DNA from: DATIJC01 sp035479015
GTDB taxonomy: Bacteria; Patescibacteriota; Microgenomatia; UBA1400; UBA12028
DNA: 22,195 nucleotides
Assembly: GCA_035479015.1 (NCBI GenBank)
Contig: DATIJC010000032.1
Location: forward strand, 1-22,195
Reading direction: 5' to 3'
Made by a program: the position numbers and the translations under genes. Shown piece by piece: positions 14,075-20,052 of the stretch; the stretch's first letter is position 1, and each line of letters starts with the position of its first letter. A model generated the notes under the pieces. It was not told the DNA's origin. It made no database searches and was given only the letters and a program-made list of their open reading frames with translations.

Positions 14075-14668
14075 ATGAAGGATAGAGAAAAAAATTCTGC
14101 CCAACGGATAGAAGAAGAAAGAGAAGCGATTTATCACGCTCGTGGAATAGAGGATCGAGAGAAACAAGCACTTGATAGAGCAAAGAAGGATGAAGAACGC
14201 CGACTATTATTCGAAGCTCAGCAAAATCCAGAGAATATTGAAACTCTTAATGGGCTTTTGAGACAAATGAATGATCAACGGCTGACAGAGGTTTTAAGAG
14301 AAGTCCAGAAAAGAATTGGGAACAAATTAGAAGTCAAGATTATACAAAAGCCCGAAATATACGATGGGGGCGTCTCACACGGAAGACTTAGAATTTGTTT
14401 CTCTGGAAAGCAATATGCATTCAATAAATCCGATGAAATTGGATTTCACCCAGAAGATAAGTCTGTTAGTTTAAGGTTTGAGGGCGGCGCACTTTACTTC
14501 GCGTCTCTGAATGCTTTAATGGAGTTGATTGAGAAAGCTTTAGCTCATTGGGATCTAAACCATTCTCCCAGAAATATAATAAGCAGAAAGTTCGGGACAT
14601 CGGGTTTTTACGGTAGCTTAGAGGAAGTAATAAGCAGATACCTTAACTCCAGCTCAAAAAGAGAATAA
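14075..14668 (+). CDS. Hypothetical protein with N-terminal coiled coil
   Basis: 197 residues, no family recognised. Residues 1-80 are a highly charged Glu/Lys/Arg-rich helix, probably coiled coil (REKNSAQRIEEEREAI, EKQALDRAKKDEERRLLFEA, later LTEVLREVQKRIGNK). The C-terminal half is a mixed alpha/beta domain (LRICFSGKQYAFNKSDEIGF, VSLRFEGGALYFASLNALME). No signal peptide or membrane segment. The start at 14075 is chosen because GGAG lies 4 nt upstream; an ATG at 14039 overlaps the -10 hexamer and is rejected. It is divergent from the proteinase gene. Confidence 0.6.
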   Translation: MKDREKNSAQRIEEEREAIYHARGIEDREKQALDRAKKDEERRLLFEAQQNPENIETLNGLLRQMNDQRLTEVLREVQKRIGNKLEVKIIQKPEIYDGGVSHGRLRICFSGKQYAFNKSDEIGFHPEDKSVSLRFEGGALYFASLNALMELIEKALAHWDLNHSPRNIISRKFGTSGFYGSLEEVISRYLNSSSKRE

Positions 14669-14698
14669 TTTGTAAAGTTCATTTGACACACTGCTCAA

Positions 14699-15454
14699 TC
14701 AGATCTCGACAGTCACGAGTAGCGGCAGGTGGTCGGAAACATCATCACCCGGGACAGATTTGGAAACGATTTTGATGTCAGGTGAGGCGAAGAACATGTC
14801 CACAACTGCGCTCGCATATCCAAGATTATCTTTGTGACGCATATTAAAAGAAGTTTTCATTTCACCTTTAAAGACATTTGTTAGTAGTTTCTCAATATAT
14901 TGAATTGTTACGGTGTCAGGCTTTAGATTGAAGTCACCCGCTAAAACCAAGGGTTTCTTCCCTTTTACTTCTTTAACTATGAGTTTGCTCATCTGCAGGC
15001 GCTCTTTGGAATCTTTGCCGTCCAGGCCCCAGATTCCATGCATGTTGGCAACATGGAGTCGTTTCCCATCTATCTCAACCACGACAGACTGTAGGTTTTT
15101 TGGATAGTGAGAAAAGTCCTTTTCATTGCGGGGCCGCAAGATCTTTTGATACTCGCGGTGTAGGAATATTGTCTGCTCTTCCCGCATGGGAAATCTTGAA
15201 TAGATTGCATTGCCACCATCTCCTTGCCCAAACGGCCAAATCTCAAACAGTTCGGGAGAGTAGTAATGGTGAAATCCAGGCAACAGTTTGTCTAGCTGTT
15301 CAATGGTGCGGAAGTTCGGTGATTGCTTTGCGTCACCATTGAACACTTCCTGTAGGCACAAGATATCGGGGTTTTCCTTTTGTATAAGCTTCTCTATGTT
15401 TGGCCAGAACAAGCCACCTTCAAATAAATTAAGATCGAGAATTTTGATTTGCAT
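14699..15454 (-). CDS. Endonuclease/exonuclease/phosphatase (DNase I fold) family protein
   Basis: 251 residues. Motifs of the EEP superfamily: N9 in DLNLFEGG, E36 in LCLQEVF (metal ligand), LAGDFNLKP (GDFN) and SDHLPLLVTV (SDH catalytic His). No signal peptide. Substrate is not clear from sequence: members act on DNA, phosphoinositides or nucleotides, and this one lacks a clear ExoIII signature. ATG 15454 is used because it gives the family N-terminus (MQIKILDLNLF) and avoids overlap with ung; GGAG lies 8-11 nt upstream, inside the ung stop region. The 7-nt gap to ung suggests cotranscription and perhaps a shared repair role. Confidence 0.85.
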   Translation of the reverse strand: MQIKILDLNLFEGGLFWPNIEKLIQKENPDILCLQEVFNGDAKQSPNFRTIEQLDKLLPGFHHYYSPELFEIWPFGQGDGGNAIYSRFPMREEQTIFLHREYQKILRPRNEKDFSHYPKNLQSVVVEIDGKRLHVANMHGIWGLDGKDSKERLQMSKLIVKEVKGKKPLVLAGDFNLKPDTVTIQYIEKLLTNVFKGEMKTSFNMRHKDNLGYASAVVDMFFASPDIKIVSKSVPGDDVSDHLPLLVTVEI

Positions 15455-15461
15455 AAAAAAA

Positions 15462-16127
15462 CTATCTCCAATCAATCGGCTCTTCACCACTGAGCGCTAA
15501 ATAGGCATTGGCTTGACTAAAATGATGGTGTCCATAGAAGAGAGTCGCCGAAAATGGCGAGGGGTGAGCGGATTCCAACACTAGATTTTTTTGACGATCA
15601 ATTACTTCTCCTTTTGCTCGTGCGTACTTTCCCCAGAGTAAATACACAATGTGATCACGGTCGCGATTAAGTCTATCGATCACAGCATCAGTAAATATCT
15701 CCCATCCTTGTCCCTTGTGAGAGGCTGGATTGCCCGCCGCGACGGTAAGCACGCTATTGAGCATTAGTACCCCCTGCTTTGCCCAGCGCGACAAATCACC
15801 TGATTGTAGCGGCTCGATGCCCAAGTCACTTTTAATTTCTTTGTAAATGTTTTGCAGAGATGGTGGTAGCGCCACTCCATCACTTACCGCAAATGACAGA
15901 CCATTTGCCTGTTTGGGTCCATGGTAGGGATCTTGCCCAACAATGACAACCTTCACTTTATCAAAGGGACACATGTCGAATGCGCGTAAGATTTGGCTAC
16001 CGGGTGGGTAGATAGTTTTAGAAGCATATTCACTACGTACGAAGTCTGTGAGGTCCTGCCAATATGGCTTGTCAAATTCCTGCGCCAGTTCTTTTTTCCA
16101 GGAGGGCTCTAGTTTTACGTCAGGCAT
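15462..16127 (-). CDS. ung: Uracil-DNA glycosylase, family 1
   Basis: Removes uracil from DNA as the first step of base excision repair. 221 residues from ATG 16127, normal for the family. VGQDPYHGPKQANGLSF (63-79) holds the catalytic D66 and the uracil-pocket Tyr. LLWGKYA and the DNA-intercalation loop HPSPFSA (188-194) are intact. The longer in-frame extension to 16172 has no support: the start at 16127 lies 7 nt after a weak -10-like TAGGAT (16135-16140). A downstream phosphoesterase gene follows after 7 nt. Confidence 0.97.
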   Translation of the reverse strand: MPDVKLEPSWKKELAQEFDKPYWQDLTDFVRSEYASKTIYPPGSQILRAFDMCPFDKVKVVIVGQDPYHGPKQANGLSFAVSDGVALPPSLQNIYKEIKSDLGIEPLQSGDLSRWAKQGVLMLNSVLTVAAGNPASHKGQGWEIFTDAVIDRLNRDRDHIVYLLWGKYARAKGEVIDRQKNLVLESAHPSPFSATLFYGHHHFSQANAYLALSGEEPIDWR

Positions 16128-16192
16128 ACTGCATATCCTAACACAAGACTGATTTCCGCATTTATCCCGCATTTACTCCGCAAACAAATTGG

Positions 16193-16279
16193 CGGAGGGG
16201 GTGGGATTCGAACCCACGAGGAGCTTGCACCCCTGCTTGTTTTCAAGACAAGTCCGATCGACCGCTCCGGCACCCCTCC
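16193..16279 (-). tRNA. tRNA-Ser(TGA)
   Basis: 87 nt. Acceptor GGAGGGG/CCCCTCC, anticodon stem CTTGT/ACAAG around CTTGAAA (anticodon TGA, codons UCN), long variable arm, T-arm GTGGG-TTCGAAT-CCCAC. CCA not encoded. It starts 1 nt after the HNH gene stop codon and has no separate promoter signal, so it is probably transcribed with the upstream cluster. Confidence 0.95.
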
Positions 16280-16280
16280 T

Positions 16281-16775
16281 TCAAGATTCTTCCACTTTTA
16301 ACTTCTTCATCCAACTTTTCTCTAAAAGATGTTCTTCAAAATGACAATTTGGACAAATCAACTCCAGATTAGTTATTTCGTTATTCTGATGATTTCTATC
16401 CCTGTGATGAACCTGCAAAATCTCGTATTTTGAGTAACCACATCTCTCGCATAGTTTGCCTCTAACCTTCATCAATCGTACTTTTAAGATCTTGTAACTA
16501 CTTACTTTATCTCTCGGTCTACCCATCAAGTACTTAATACCGGTTCTATGTTTATTTGAACATTCTCTGCTACAAGTGATTTTGTTCTTGCTGGCAAGGA
16601 TTGGCTTGCCACAAACAACACAGGGTTTTTCTTTTCTATTCGACATTCCGTAACAGTTCGTACTACAAAATACTCTACCGTTGTTTGTTTGGATCTGTGA
16701 TCGCCTTTTGTATATCGGTTTACCACAGACCAAACAGAATGTATTTGGGTGTCTTATATATTTATGCTCAGCCAC
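16281..16775 (-). CDS. HNH endonuclease with two N-terminal zinc ribbons
   Basis: 164 residues from GTG 16775. Two zinc-binding modules (CLVCGKPIY...FCSTNC and CVVCGKPIL...CSREC) precede an HNH domain: CERCGYS, the core VHHRDRNHQNN, LELICPNCH. This is the layout of small phage- or intron-type homing endonucleases. The gene is wedged between two tRNA-Ser genes, ending 1 nt before tRNA-Ser(TGA) and starting 21 nt after tRNA-Ser(CGA). The longer frame back to 16862 is rejected because it runs into the tRNA. TATAGT (16782-16787) ends 6 nt before the GTG, the same leaderless geometry as dnaG. It may be a mobile free-standing HNH gene that uses tRNA genes as its target site; no intron or other mobile parts are seen. 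Confidence 0.85.
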   Translation of the reverse strand: MAEHKYIRHPNTFCLVCGKPIYKRRSQIQTNNGRVFCSTNCYGMSNRKEKPCVVCGKPILASKNKITCSRECSNKHRTGIKYLMGRPRDKVSSYKILKVRLMKVRGKLCERCGYSKYEILQVHHRDRNHQNNEITNLELICPNCHFEEHLLEKSWMKKLKVEES

Positions 16776-16781
16776 CCTACC

Positions 16782-16787
16782 ACTATA
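16782..16787 (-). promoter_or_regulatory. -10 hexamer of the HNH gene
   Basis: TATAGT on the minus strand, 6 nt before GTG 16775 and just 3' of tRNA-Ser(CGA). Confidence 0.45.
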
Positions 16788-16796
16788 CCACTTTTG

Positions 16797-16884
16797 CGGA
16801 GGGGGTGGGATTTGAACCCACGTGAGCCTTTCGACCCCCAAGGTTTTCGAAACCTGGCCCATAAACCACTCGAGGCACCCCTCC
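16797..16884 (-). tRNA. tRNA-Ser(CGA)
   Basis: 88 nt. Acceptor GGAGGGG/CCCCTCC, anticodon loop TTCGAAA (anticodon CGA, codon UCG), anticodon stem with one C-U mismatch at the outer pair, long variable arm, T-arm GTGGG-TTCAAAT-CCCAC. CCA not encoded. It starts 11 nt after tRNA-Arg and is probably cotranscribed with it. Confidence 0.93.
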
Positions 16885-16895
16885 TTGGAAAAATG

Positions 16896-16967
16896 TGCAC
16901 CTACCTGGAATCGAACCAGGATCTCAGGCTTCGCAGGCCCGCATTCTATCCGTTGAACTATAGGTGC
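16896..16967 (-). tRNA. tRNA-Arg(GCG)
   Basis: 72 nt. Acceptor GCACCTA/TAGGTGC with discriminator A, D-arm GTTC/GAAT, anticodon stem CGGGC/GCCTG around CTGCGAA (anticodon GCG, codons CGC and CGU by wobble), T-arm CCTGG-TTCGATT-CCAGG. CCA not encoded. The GCG anticodon is unusual in bacteria, where CGU/CGC/CGA are normally read by an ACG anticodon edited to inosine. Confidence 0.92.
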
Positions 16968-16977
16968 AAGACCTCTT

Positions 16978-16986
16978 ATTTTATCA
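16978..16986 (-). promoter_or_regulatory. Extended -10 of the tRNA-Arg / tRNA-Ser / HNH cluster
   Basis: TGATAAAAT on the minus strand, 10 nt before the tRNA-Arg 5' end, as at tRNA-Ser(GCT). Confidence 0.5.
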
Positions 16987-17020
16987 CCTAAAAGCCGAGT
17001 TGCGCCTTTGCCTCTTCAGA

Positions 17021-17065
17021 CACCTGCCCGCAATCGCTGAAGCGATAGCTTCTGCAGGCGGGTCA
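17021..17065. repeat. 45-nt palindromic element, intergenic copy
   Basis: Ends CACCTGCCCGC and GCAGGCGGGTCA match the in-uvrC copy at 2611-2655, with the same total length and a different middle, which itself folds (ATCGCT/AGCGAT). It lies 12 nt beyond the stop of the DUF59 gene. Confidence 0.85.
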
Positions 17066-17077
17066 TATCGGTTGGGA

Positions 17078-17392
17078 TCAAAAACCAAGCTCGGCTTTAG
17101 CCATATCACTCATGAAATCGGGTACCCACGGCGGATCCCAAACGAGCGTAATCACCACGTCCTTTTCAGGCACAAAACCATCCTCTAGAGTAAAGAGCGC
17201 GTCCTTGACCATCCGGTCAAACATACTTGCCAAGGGACAGCCGGGAGTGGTTAGCGTCATCTCGATATGAACTCGCGGCGAATTTTCGGTCAGCTCAATT
17301 TTATAGACAAGCCCGAGTTCGACCACATTGACCCCTAGTTCCGGGTCAATGACATCCCTTAATTTTTCTACCACTTGTTCTTTTGTAATCAT
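17078..17392 (-). CDS. DUF59 / MIP18-family protein (PaaD/SufT-like)
   Basis: 104 residues. The family signature DVIDPELGVNVVELGLVY (about 13-30) is intact, followed by a hydrophobic strand, TTPGCPL with the conserved Cys, and the acidic end. Proteins of this family help mature Fe-S proteins or, as PaaD, act with ring-hydroxylating enzymes; with no paa genes nearby a role in Fe-S cluster assembly is the better guess. The start at 17392 gives the family N-terminus (MITKEQVVEKLRD). Upstream in-frame codons read through a terminator hairpin, so they are rejected. There is no ribosome binding site: the T-run of the hairpin lies directly before the ATG. Confidence 0.88.
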   Translation of the reverse strand: MITKEQVVEKLRDVIDPELGVNVVELGLVYKIELTENSPRVHIEMTLTTPGCPLASMFDRMVKDALFTLEDGFVPEKDVVITLVWDPPWVPDFMSDMAKAELGF

Positions 17393-17395
17393 ATC

Positions 17396-17428
17396 AAAAA
17401 AGTCCCCCACCATTACTGGTGAGGGACT
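17396..17428 (-). terminator. Terminator directly before the DUF59 start
   Basis: On the minus strand, 12 paired positions with one mismatch (arms AGTCCCTCACCA and TGGTGGGGGACT, 17428-17401), a 4-nt loop, then a run of T to 17396. It lies 20 nt after the 17448 gene and 3 nt before the DUF59 ATG. A TATAAT (17430-17435) lies just upstream of the hairpin. Confidence 0.8.
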
Positions 17429-17447
17429 CATTATACAAGGCCAACTA

Positions 17448-17648
17448 TTATTTATCTGCACGCTTCAGAACTGGCATGCCTGTGCGCTTGGTCTCCATGA
17501 TGGCATAACCTGCTGGGACTTCTTTGAGGAGTCCAGCTCTCTCATCACGGGCAAAGTAATAAATTCTCTGCTTGCGGCCGTTCTTCAGGGTTACTTCTCG
17601 TGTGTGGAGATAGTATGTCTGACCCTTAGAATTTTTATATGGAAGCAT
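17448..17648 (-). CDS. Small conserved-looking basic protein
   Basis: 66 residues from ATG 17648, soluble, basic. It reads MLPYKNSKGQTYYLHTREV, then GRKQRIYYFA, then VPAGYAIMETKRTGMPVLK. The pattern (a strand with YYL, a strand with IYYFA, then an EVPAGY turn and a basic tail) looks like a small beta protein, possibly nucleic-acid binding, but no named family is claimed. The start is certain: AGGAGG (17655-17660) lies 6 nt before ATG 17648, while the ATG at 17654 touches the ribosome binding site. A strong promoter lies at 17711-17739 and a terminator at 17396-17428, so it is a monocistronic, probably well-expressed gene. Confidence 0.8.
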   Translation of the reverse strand: MLPYKNSKGQTYYLHTREVTLKNGRKQRIYYFARDERAGLLKEVPAGYAIMETKRTGMPVLKRADK

Positions 17649-17710
17649 ACGCATCCTCCTCTAATATATTTGTCCTGATTCCTTATCTGGGACCCAGGCT
17701 AATGAGCTTC

Positions 17711-17739
17711 ACTATAGCCACTCTTGAGGACTACGTCAA
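17711..17739 (-). promoter_or_regulatory. Near-consensus promoter of the 17448 gene
   Basis: TTGACG (17739-17734), a 17-nt spacer, then TATAGT (17716-17711) on the minus strand: one mismatch to consensus in each box. It predicts a leader of about 55 nt. The leader includes the palindrome CTGGGTCCCAG. Confidence 0.7.
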
Positions 17740-17759
17740 GCCCCGCCCTGGCGGGGTTT
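17738..17759 (-). terminator. GC-rich hairpin, probable terminator of the yjjX-to-17759 run
   Basis: Arms CCCCGCC/GGCGGGG (17741-17747 and 17750-17756), extended by three A/T or G-T pairs, with an outer GGACT/AGTCC. There is no real T-run on the minus side, so termination efficiency is uncertain. It overlaps the stop codon of the 17759 gene and touches the -35 of the next promoter. Confidence 0.5.
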
Positions 17760-18283
17760 CAGTCCAGGTGTGCTTTTAAAAGAGGCTGTGAAAGTGTCGT
17801 CACACTCTTCCCTGTGCCATGTAACCCGACCACGAGATCAGCGGGCAACTGTGTCTTGGGAATCACAATTCCAGAGAGCAAGTTACCACCCTTCTCCGCG
17901 TCAATGTCCCCTAGGAACTTTACATTGGTTCCGGATACCAGCCACGCCCCCATGTTTGTAATATCACTTGCATCCGACACAACTAACGTTCCATTGAGTG
18001 AATTTGCGCTGGCGCTATAGCGGAATACTGCATACGATGAGCCACCACTGATGGGAAAGAGATCTAGATCAACCATCGATGGATCTGACAGATAATTTAA
18101 CTTTGAGAAAAGTTTCTGTTTACTGATATCGGGAATTGGCGTACTGGTCGCAAAGGCAACCGGACTTGGACTAGCTGAAAGTGAAAATGTTTTGCGTAGT
18201 GCATCTTTAGTCATCCAGAGGACCCAAACACCTGTGACGATCAGAAGCAAGACAACCACGATCAAAACTGTCTGCCTGTTCAT
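17759..18283 (-). CDS. Membrane-anchored hypothetical protein
   Basis: 174 residues. One N-terminal membrane helix (about 5-24, TVLIVVVLLLIVTGVWVLW), a Ser/Pro linker (SASPSPVAF), then an extracellular domain of about 120 residues with alternating strands (SSYAVFRYSAS, GTLVVSDASDI). No motif recognised and no cysteines. It starts 1 nt after the stop of the DsbA-like gene, with GGAGGG in the last codons of that gene as its ribosome binding site, so translation is coupled. A role linked to the extracytoplasmic thiol enzyme is possible but not shown. Confidence 0.7.
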   Translation of the reverse strand: MNRQTVLIVVVLLLIVTGVWVLWMTKDALRKTFSLSASPSPVAFATSTPIPDISKQKLFSKLNYLSDPSMVDLDLFPISGGSSYAVFRYSASANSLNGTLVVSDASDITNMGAWLVSGTNVKFLGDIDAEKGGNLLSGIVIPKTQLPADLVVGLHGTGKSVTTLSQPLLKAHLD

Positions 18284-18284
18284 A

Positions 18285-18920
18285 TTACTTCCCTCCTAGT
18301 AATTGTTGGATTGTTGATGCCAGGCTACTCACGTCCGTGCTCACATTGTTGACATAAAAAGTAGGTGTTGCATTGACCCCAAGAGCTAAACCATCACCTT
18401 GGTCTTTGGTCACTAAATCGGCAACTTCTTTAGAGGAAAAATCTTTGGAAAACTGGTCTGTATTCAGTCCCAAGTCTTTGGCATATGAAACCAATTTATC
18501 GTTGGGGTTGGCAAGTGTTGCCCATTCATCCTGCGAAGCGAACAATTTATCATGCATCTGCCAAAACTTTCCCTGTTTGCCAGCACTCTCAGCAGCTTTT
18601 GCACCGGCAAGTGCATTTTTATGAATAGATTCGAGTGGAAACTCACGATAAACAAAATAAATATTACTTCCACCTTGCTGCAAGATCTGTTCAACTAGAG
18701 GTTGTGCAGCTCTACATGAAGGACATTCAAAATCAGAAAACTCAGTGAGGGCAATTTTTGAGCCAGGTGTACCTTTACTATTGCGGTGATCACCCTGCAC
18801 CAGCGCTTCTGGTGCGGGCGCAGCCGGTGCATTGGCTTTTTTGGTAAAGACAAACGCTACACCCACGACGACAGCAATGGTTACCAAAAGTGATCCGATC
18901 AAAATAGGTAGGTTTTTCAT
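18285..18920 (-). CDS. Membrane-anchored DsbA-like thiol oxidoreductase
   Basis: 211 residues. N-terminal membrane anchor (about 5-25), an Ala/Pro-rich linker, then a thioredoxin-fold domain with the active site C66-P-S-C69 in EFSDFECPSC, a helical insert (AGKQGKFWQMHDKLFASQ) and the cis-Pro loop NATPTFYVNN. This is the DsbA/BdbD-like (Thioredoxin_4) group, which forms or reshuffles disulfides outside the membrane. The start at 18920 gives a normal signal anchor; the longer frame overlaps the ferredoxin gene. It begins 2 nt after the ferredoxin stop. No VKOR or DsbB partner is in the window. Confidence 0.9.
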   Translation of the reverse strand: MKNLPILIGSLLVTIAVVVGVAFVFTKKANAPAAPAPEALVQGDHRNSKGTPGSKIALTEFSDFECPSCRAAQPLVEQILQQGGSNIYFVYREFPLESIHKNALAGAKAAESAGKQGKFWQMHDKLFASQDEWATLANPNDKLVSYAKDLGLNTDQFSKDFSSKEVADLVTKDQGDGLALGVNATPTFYVNNVSTDVSSLASTIQQLLGGK

Positions 18921-18922
18921 AT

Positions 18923-19219
18923 TTATTGTGGCCAAACTTGCTTGCCAGTCTCCACATCCTCTACGATAATCGCTGCGGTCGGGCAACTCTGCGCTGCAAG
19001 CAGCTTGATATCATCCAACTCGTCTTCAGAGATCACATACGCTAATTGTTTATCGTCTAAGCCAAAAACCTTGGGAGCGATCGCTACACAACTTGCGGCA
19101 CCGATACACTTGGGGCGGTTCACAGTTACTTTATATTTGCCGGGCATCTTTGTCTGATCAGCAGGGGCGACGGACATATCTGGGGTTGCAGCAGGCGCGG
19201 GTTGTTGAGTTTGATCCAT
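18923..19219 (-). CDS. [3Fe-4S]-type ferredoxin with N-terminal extension
   Basis: 98 residues. The core starts near residue 28 (KYKVTVNRPKCIGAASC). Cluster ligands are C38, C44 and C79 (C-x5-C ... SCPTAAI). The second cysteine of a four-cysteine motif is replaced (CIGAASC), which points to a [3Fe-4S] cluster, although single-cluster [4Fe-4S] forms with other ligands exist. The Ala/Pro/Gln-rich first 25 residues are unusual; Met 15 or Met 25 are alternative starts. It lies downstream of a ferredoxin-reductase-like flavoprotein gene in the same direction, so the two likely form an electron-transfer pair. An inverted pair of hairpin repeats separates them. Confidence 0.88.
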   Translation of the reverse strand: MDQTQQPAPAATPDMSVAPADQTKMPGKYKVTVNRPKCIGAASCVAIAPKVFGLDDKQLAYVISEDELDDIKLLAAQSCPTAAIIVEDVETGKQVWPQ

Positions 19220-19232
19220 ACGCTCTTTCTAT

Positions 19233-19259
19233 GTCATTCCTGCGAAGGCAGGAATCCAG
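19233..19259. repeat. GTC...CCA hairpin repeat, copy 1
   Basis: GTC, then an 8-bp hairpin (ATTCCTGC, loop GAAG, GCAGGAAT), then CCAG. It forms a pair with the inverted copy at 19297-19322. Confidence 0.85.
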
Positions 19260-19296
19260 TCAATAAATAATTCAATATTGTGTTTTCTTTGTTGCA

Positions 19297-19322
19297 TGGA
19301 CCCCTGCCTACGCAGGGGTGAC
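19297..19322. repeat. GTC...CCA hairpin repeat, copy 2 (inverted)
   Basis: Read on the minus strand: GTC, hairpin (ACCCCTGC, loop GTAG, GCAGGGGT), CCA. Same flanks and loop size as copy 1, with two stem base pairs changed on both arms. Together with copy 1 it forms a 90-nt unit between the reductase and ferredoxin genes. Confidence 0.85.
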
Positions 19323-19324
19323 AA

Positions 19325-20038
19325 CTATATAAACTTCTCATGATGTACGTGTTCGGCTGGTACGCCTTTTTGTGCCAGTACTCCCATGACATCCGTGATC
19401 ATGTGCGAGTTGCCACATAGATAATACTCCGCGTCCTTGGCAATTTCATGAATCGTTAGACAGTCAGTCACACGTCCGCGACAGAGCTTCCACTCATCGG
19501 TTGCCTTGGATAGCACGAGATGGTACGAGAAATTCGGGAATGCATCATGCAACTCATCTAGCTGATCCAGCCAAAACAAATTCTGAGCAAACCGCATACC
19601 CCAATAGAGCATGATTTGCCGCTTTGAGTCACGAGTACGCAGTAGATCTAGGATCATAGCGCGCAGCGGTGCGATCCCTGATCCAGTCGCAACAAAGTTA
19701 ATTGGAGTTGTTGCCACTTGTACGCTGTCAGCAATAACAAATTCCCCAGCAGGCGCATAAAAACTAATTTCATCACCGGGCTTCAGACCACACAGATATC
19801 CTGAAGCAACTCCGTTGGGAATTTTTTCTACCAGCAATTCGAACGCGTGATCAAGCCTAGGGGCTGAGGCGATGGAGTACTGGCGCTTCTGTAGAGCTCC
19901 TGGAGTATTTAATAATAAATACTGTCCCGCGACAAACTCAATGTGTTCAGGCTGCAGCAATTCAAATTTCAAGAAATGAAACTCTTCGCCGACGATCGTG
20001 CTTTCAGAAAGTTTGGCTGTAAATTGTTGTATGGGCAT
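19325..20038 (-). CDS. Ferredoxin-NAD(P)H reductase-like flavoprotein
   Basis: 237 residues. FAD-binding barrel with R52-QYS (RxYS motif), GVASGYLCGLKPGD and an APAGEF turn. The NAD(P)-binding domain carries GSGIAP (119-124), YWGMR and the YYLCGNSHMI end motif. No 2Fe-2S domain is attached, so the adjacent [3Fe-4S] ferredoxin is the natural electron partner. Whether it uses NADH or NADPH cannot be read safely. The start at 20038 is the family-like one (MPIQQFTAKL); a longer frame to 20071 overlaps yjjX. TATAAT (20052-20057) lies 13 nt before the ATG, over the yjjX stop codon, so it may be transcribed separately as well. Confidence 0.88.
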   Translation of the reverse strand: MPIQQFTAKLSESTIVGEEFHFLKFELLQPEHIEFVAGQYLLLNTPGALQKRQYSIASAPRLDHAFELLVEKIPNGVASGYLCGLKPGDEISFYAPAGEFVIADSVQVATTPINFVATGSGIAPLRAMILDLLRTRDSKRQIMLYWGMRFAQNLFWLDQLDELHDAFPNFSYHLVLSKATDEWKLCRGRVTDCLTIHEIAKDAEYYLCGNSHMITDVMGVLAQKGVPAEHVHHEKFI

Positions 20039-20052
20039 AGACTTAACCTGGA

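Noticed and set aside
16772..16795. tRNA D-arm-like string (TATAGTGGTAG) after tRNA-Ser(CGA)
   Set aside because: No matching acceptor, anticodon or T-arm follows. It is better explained as the -10 region of the HNH gene.
16776..16862. HNH frame extended upstream through tRNA-Ser(CGA)
   Set aside because: The added residues are translated tRNA sequence. The GTG at 16775 with a TATAGT 6 nt upstream is a better start.
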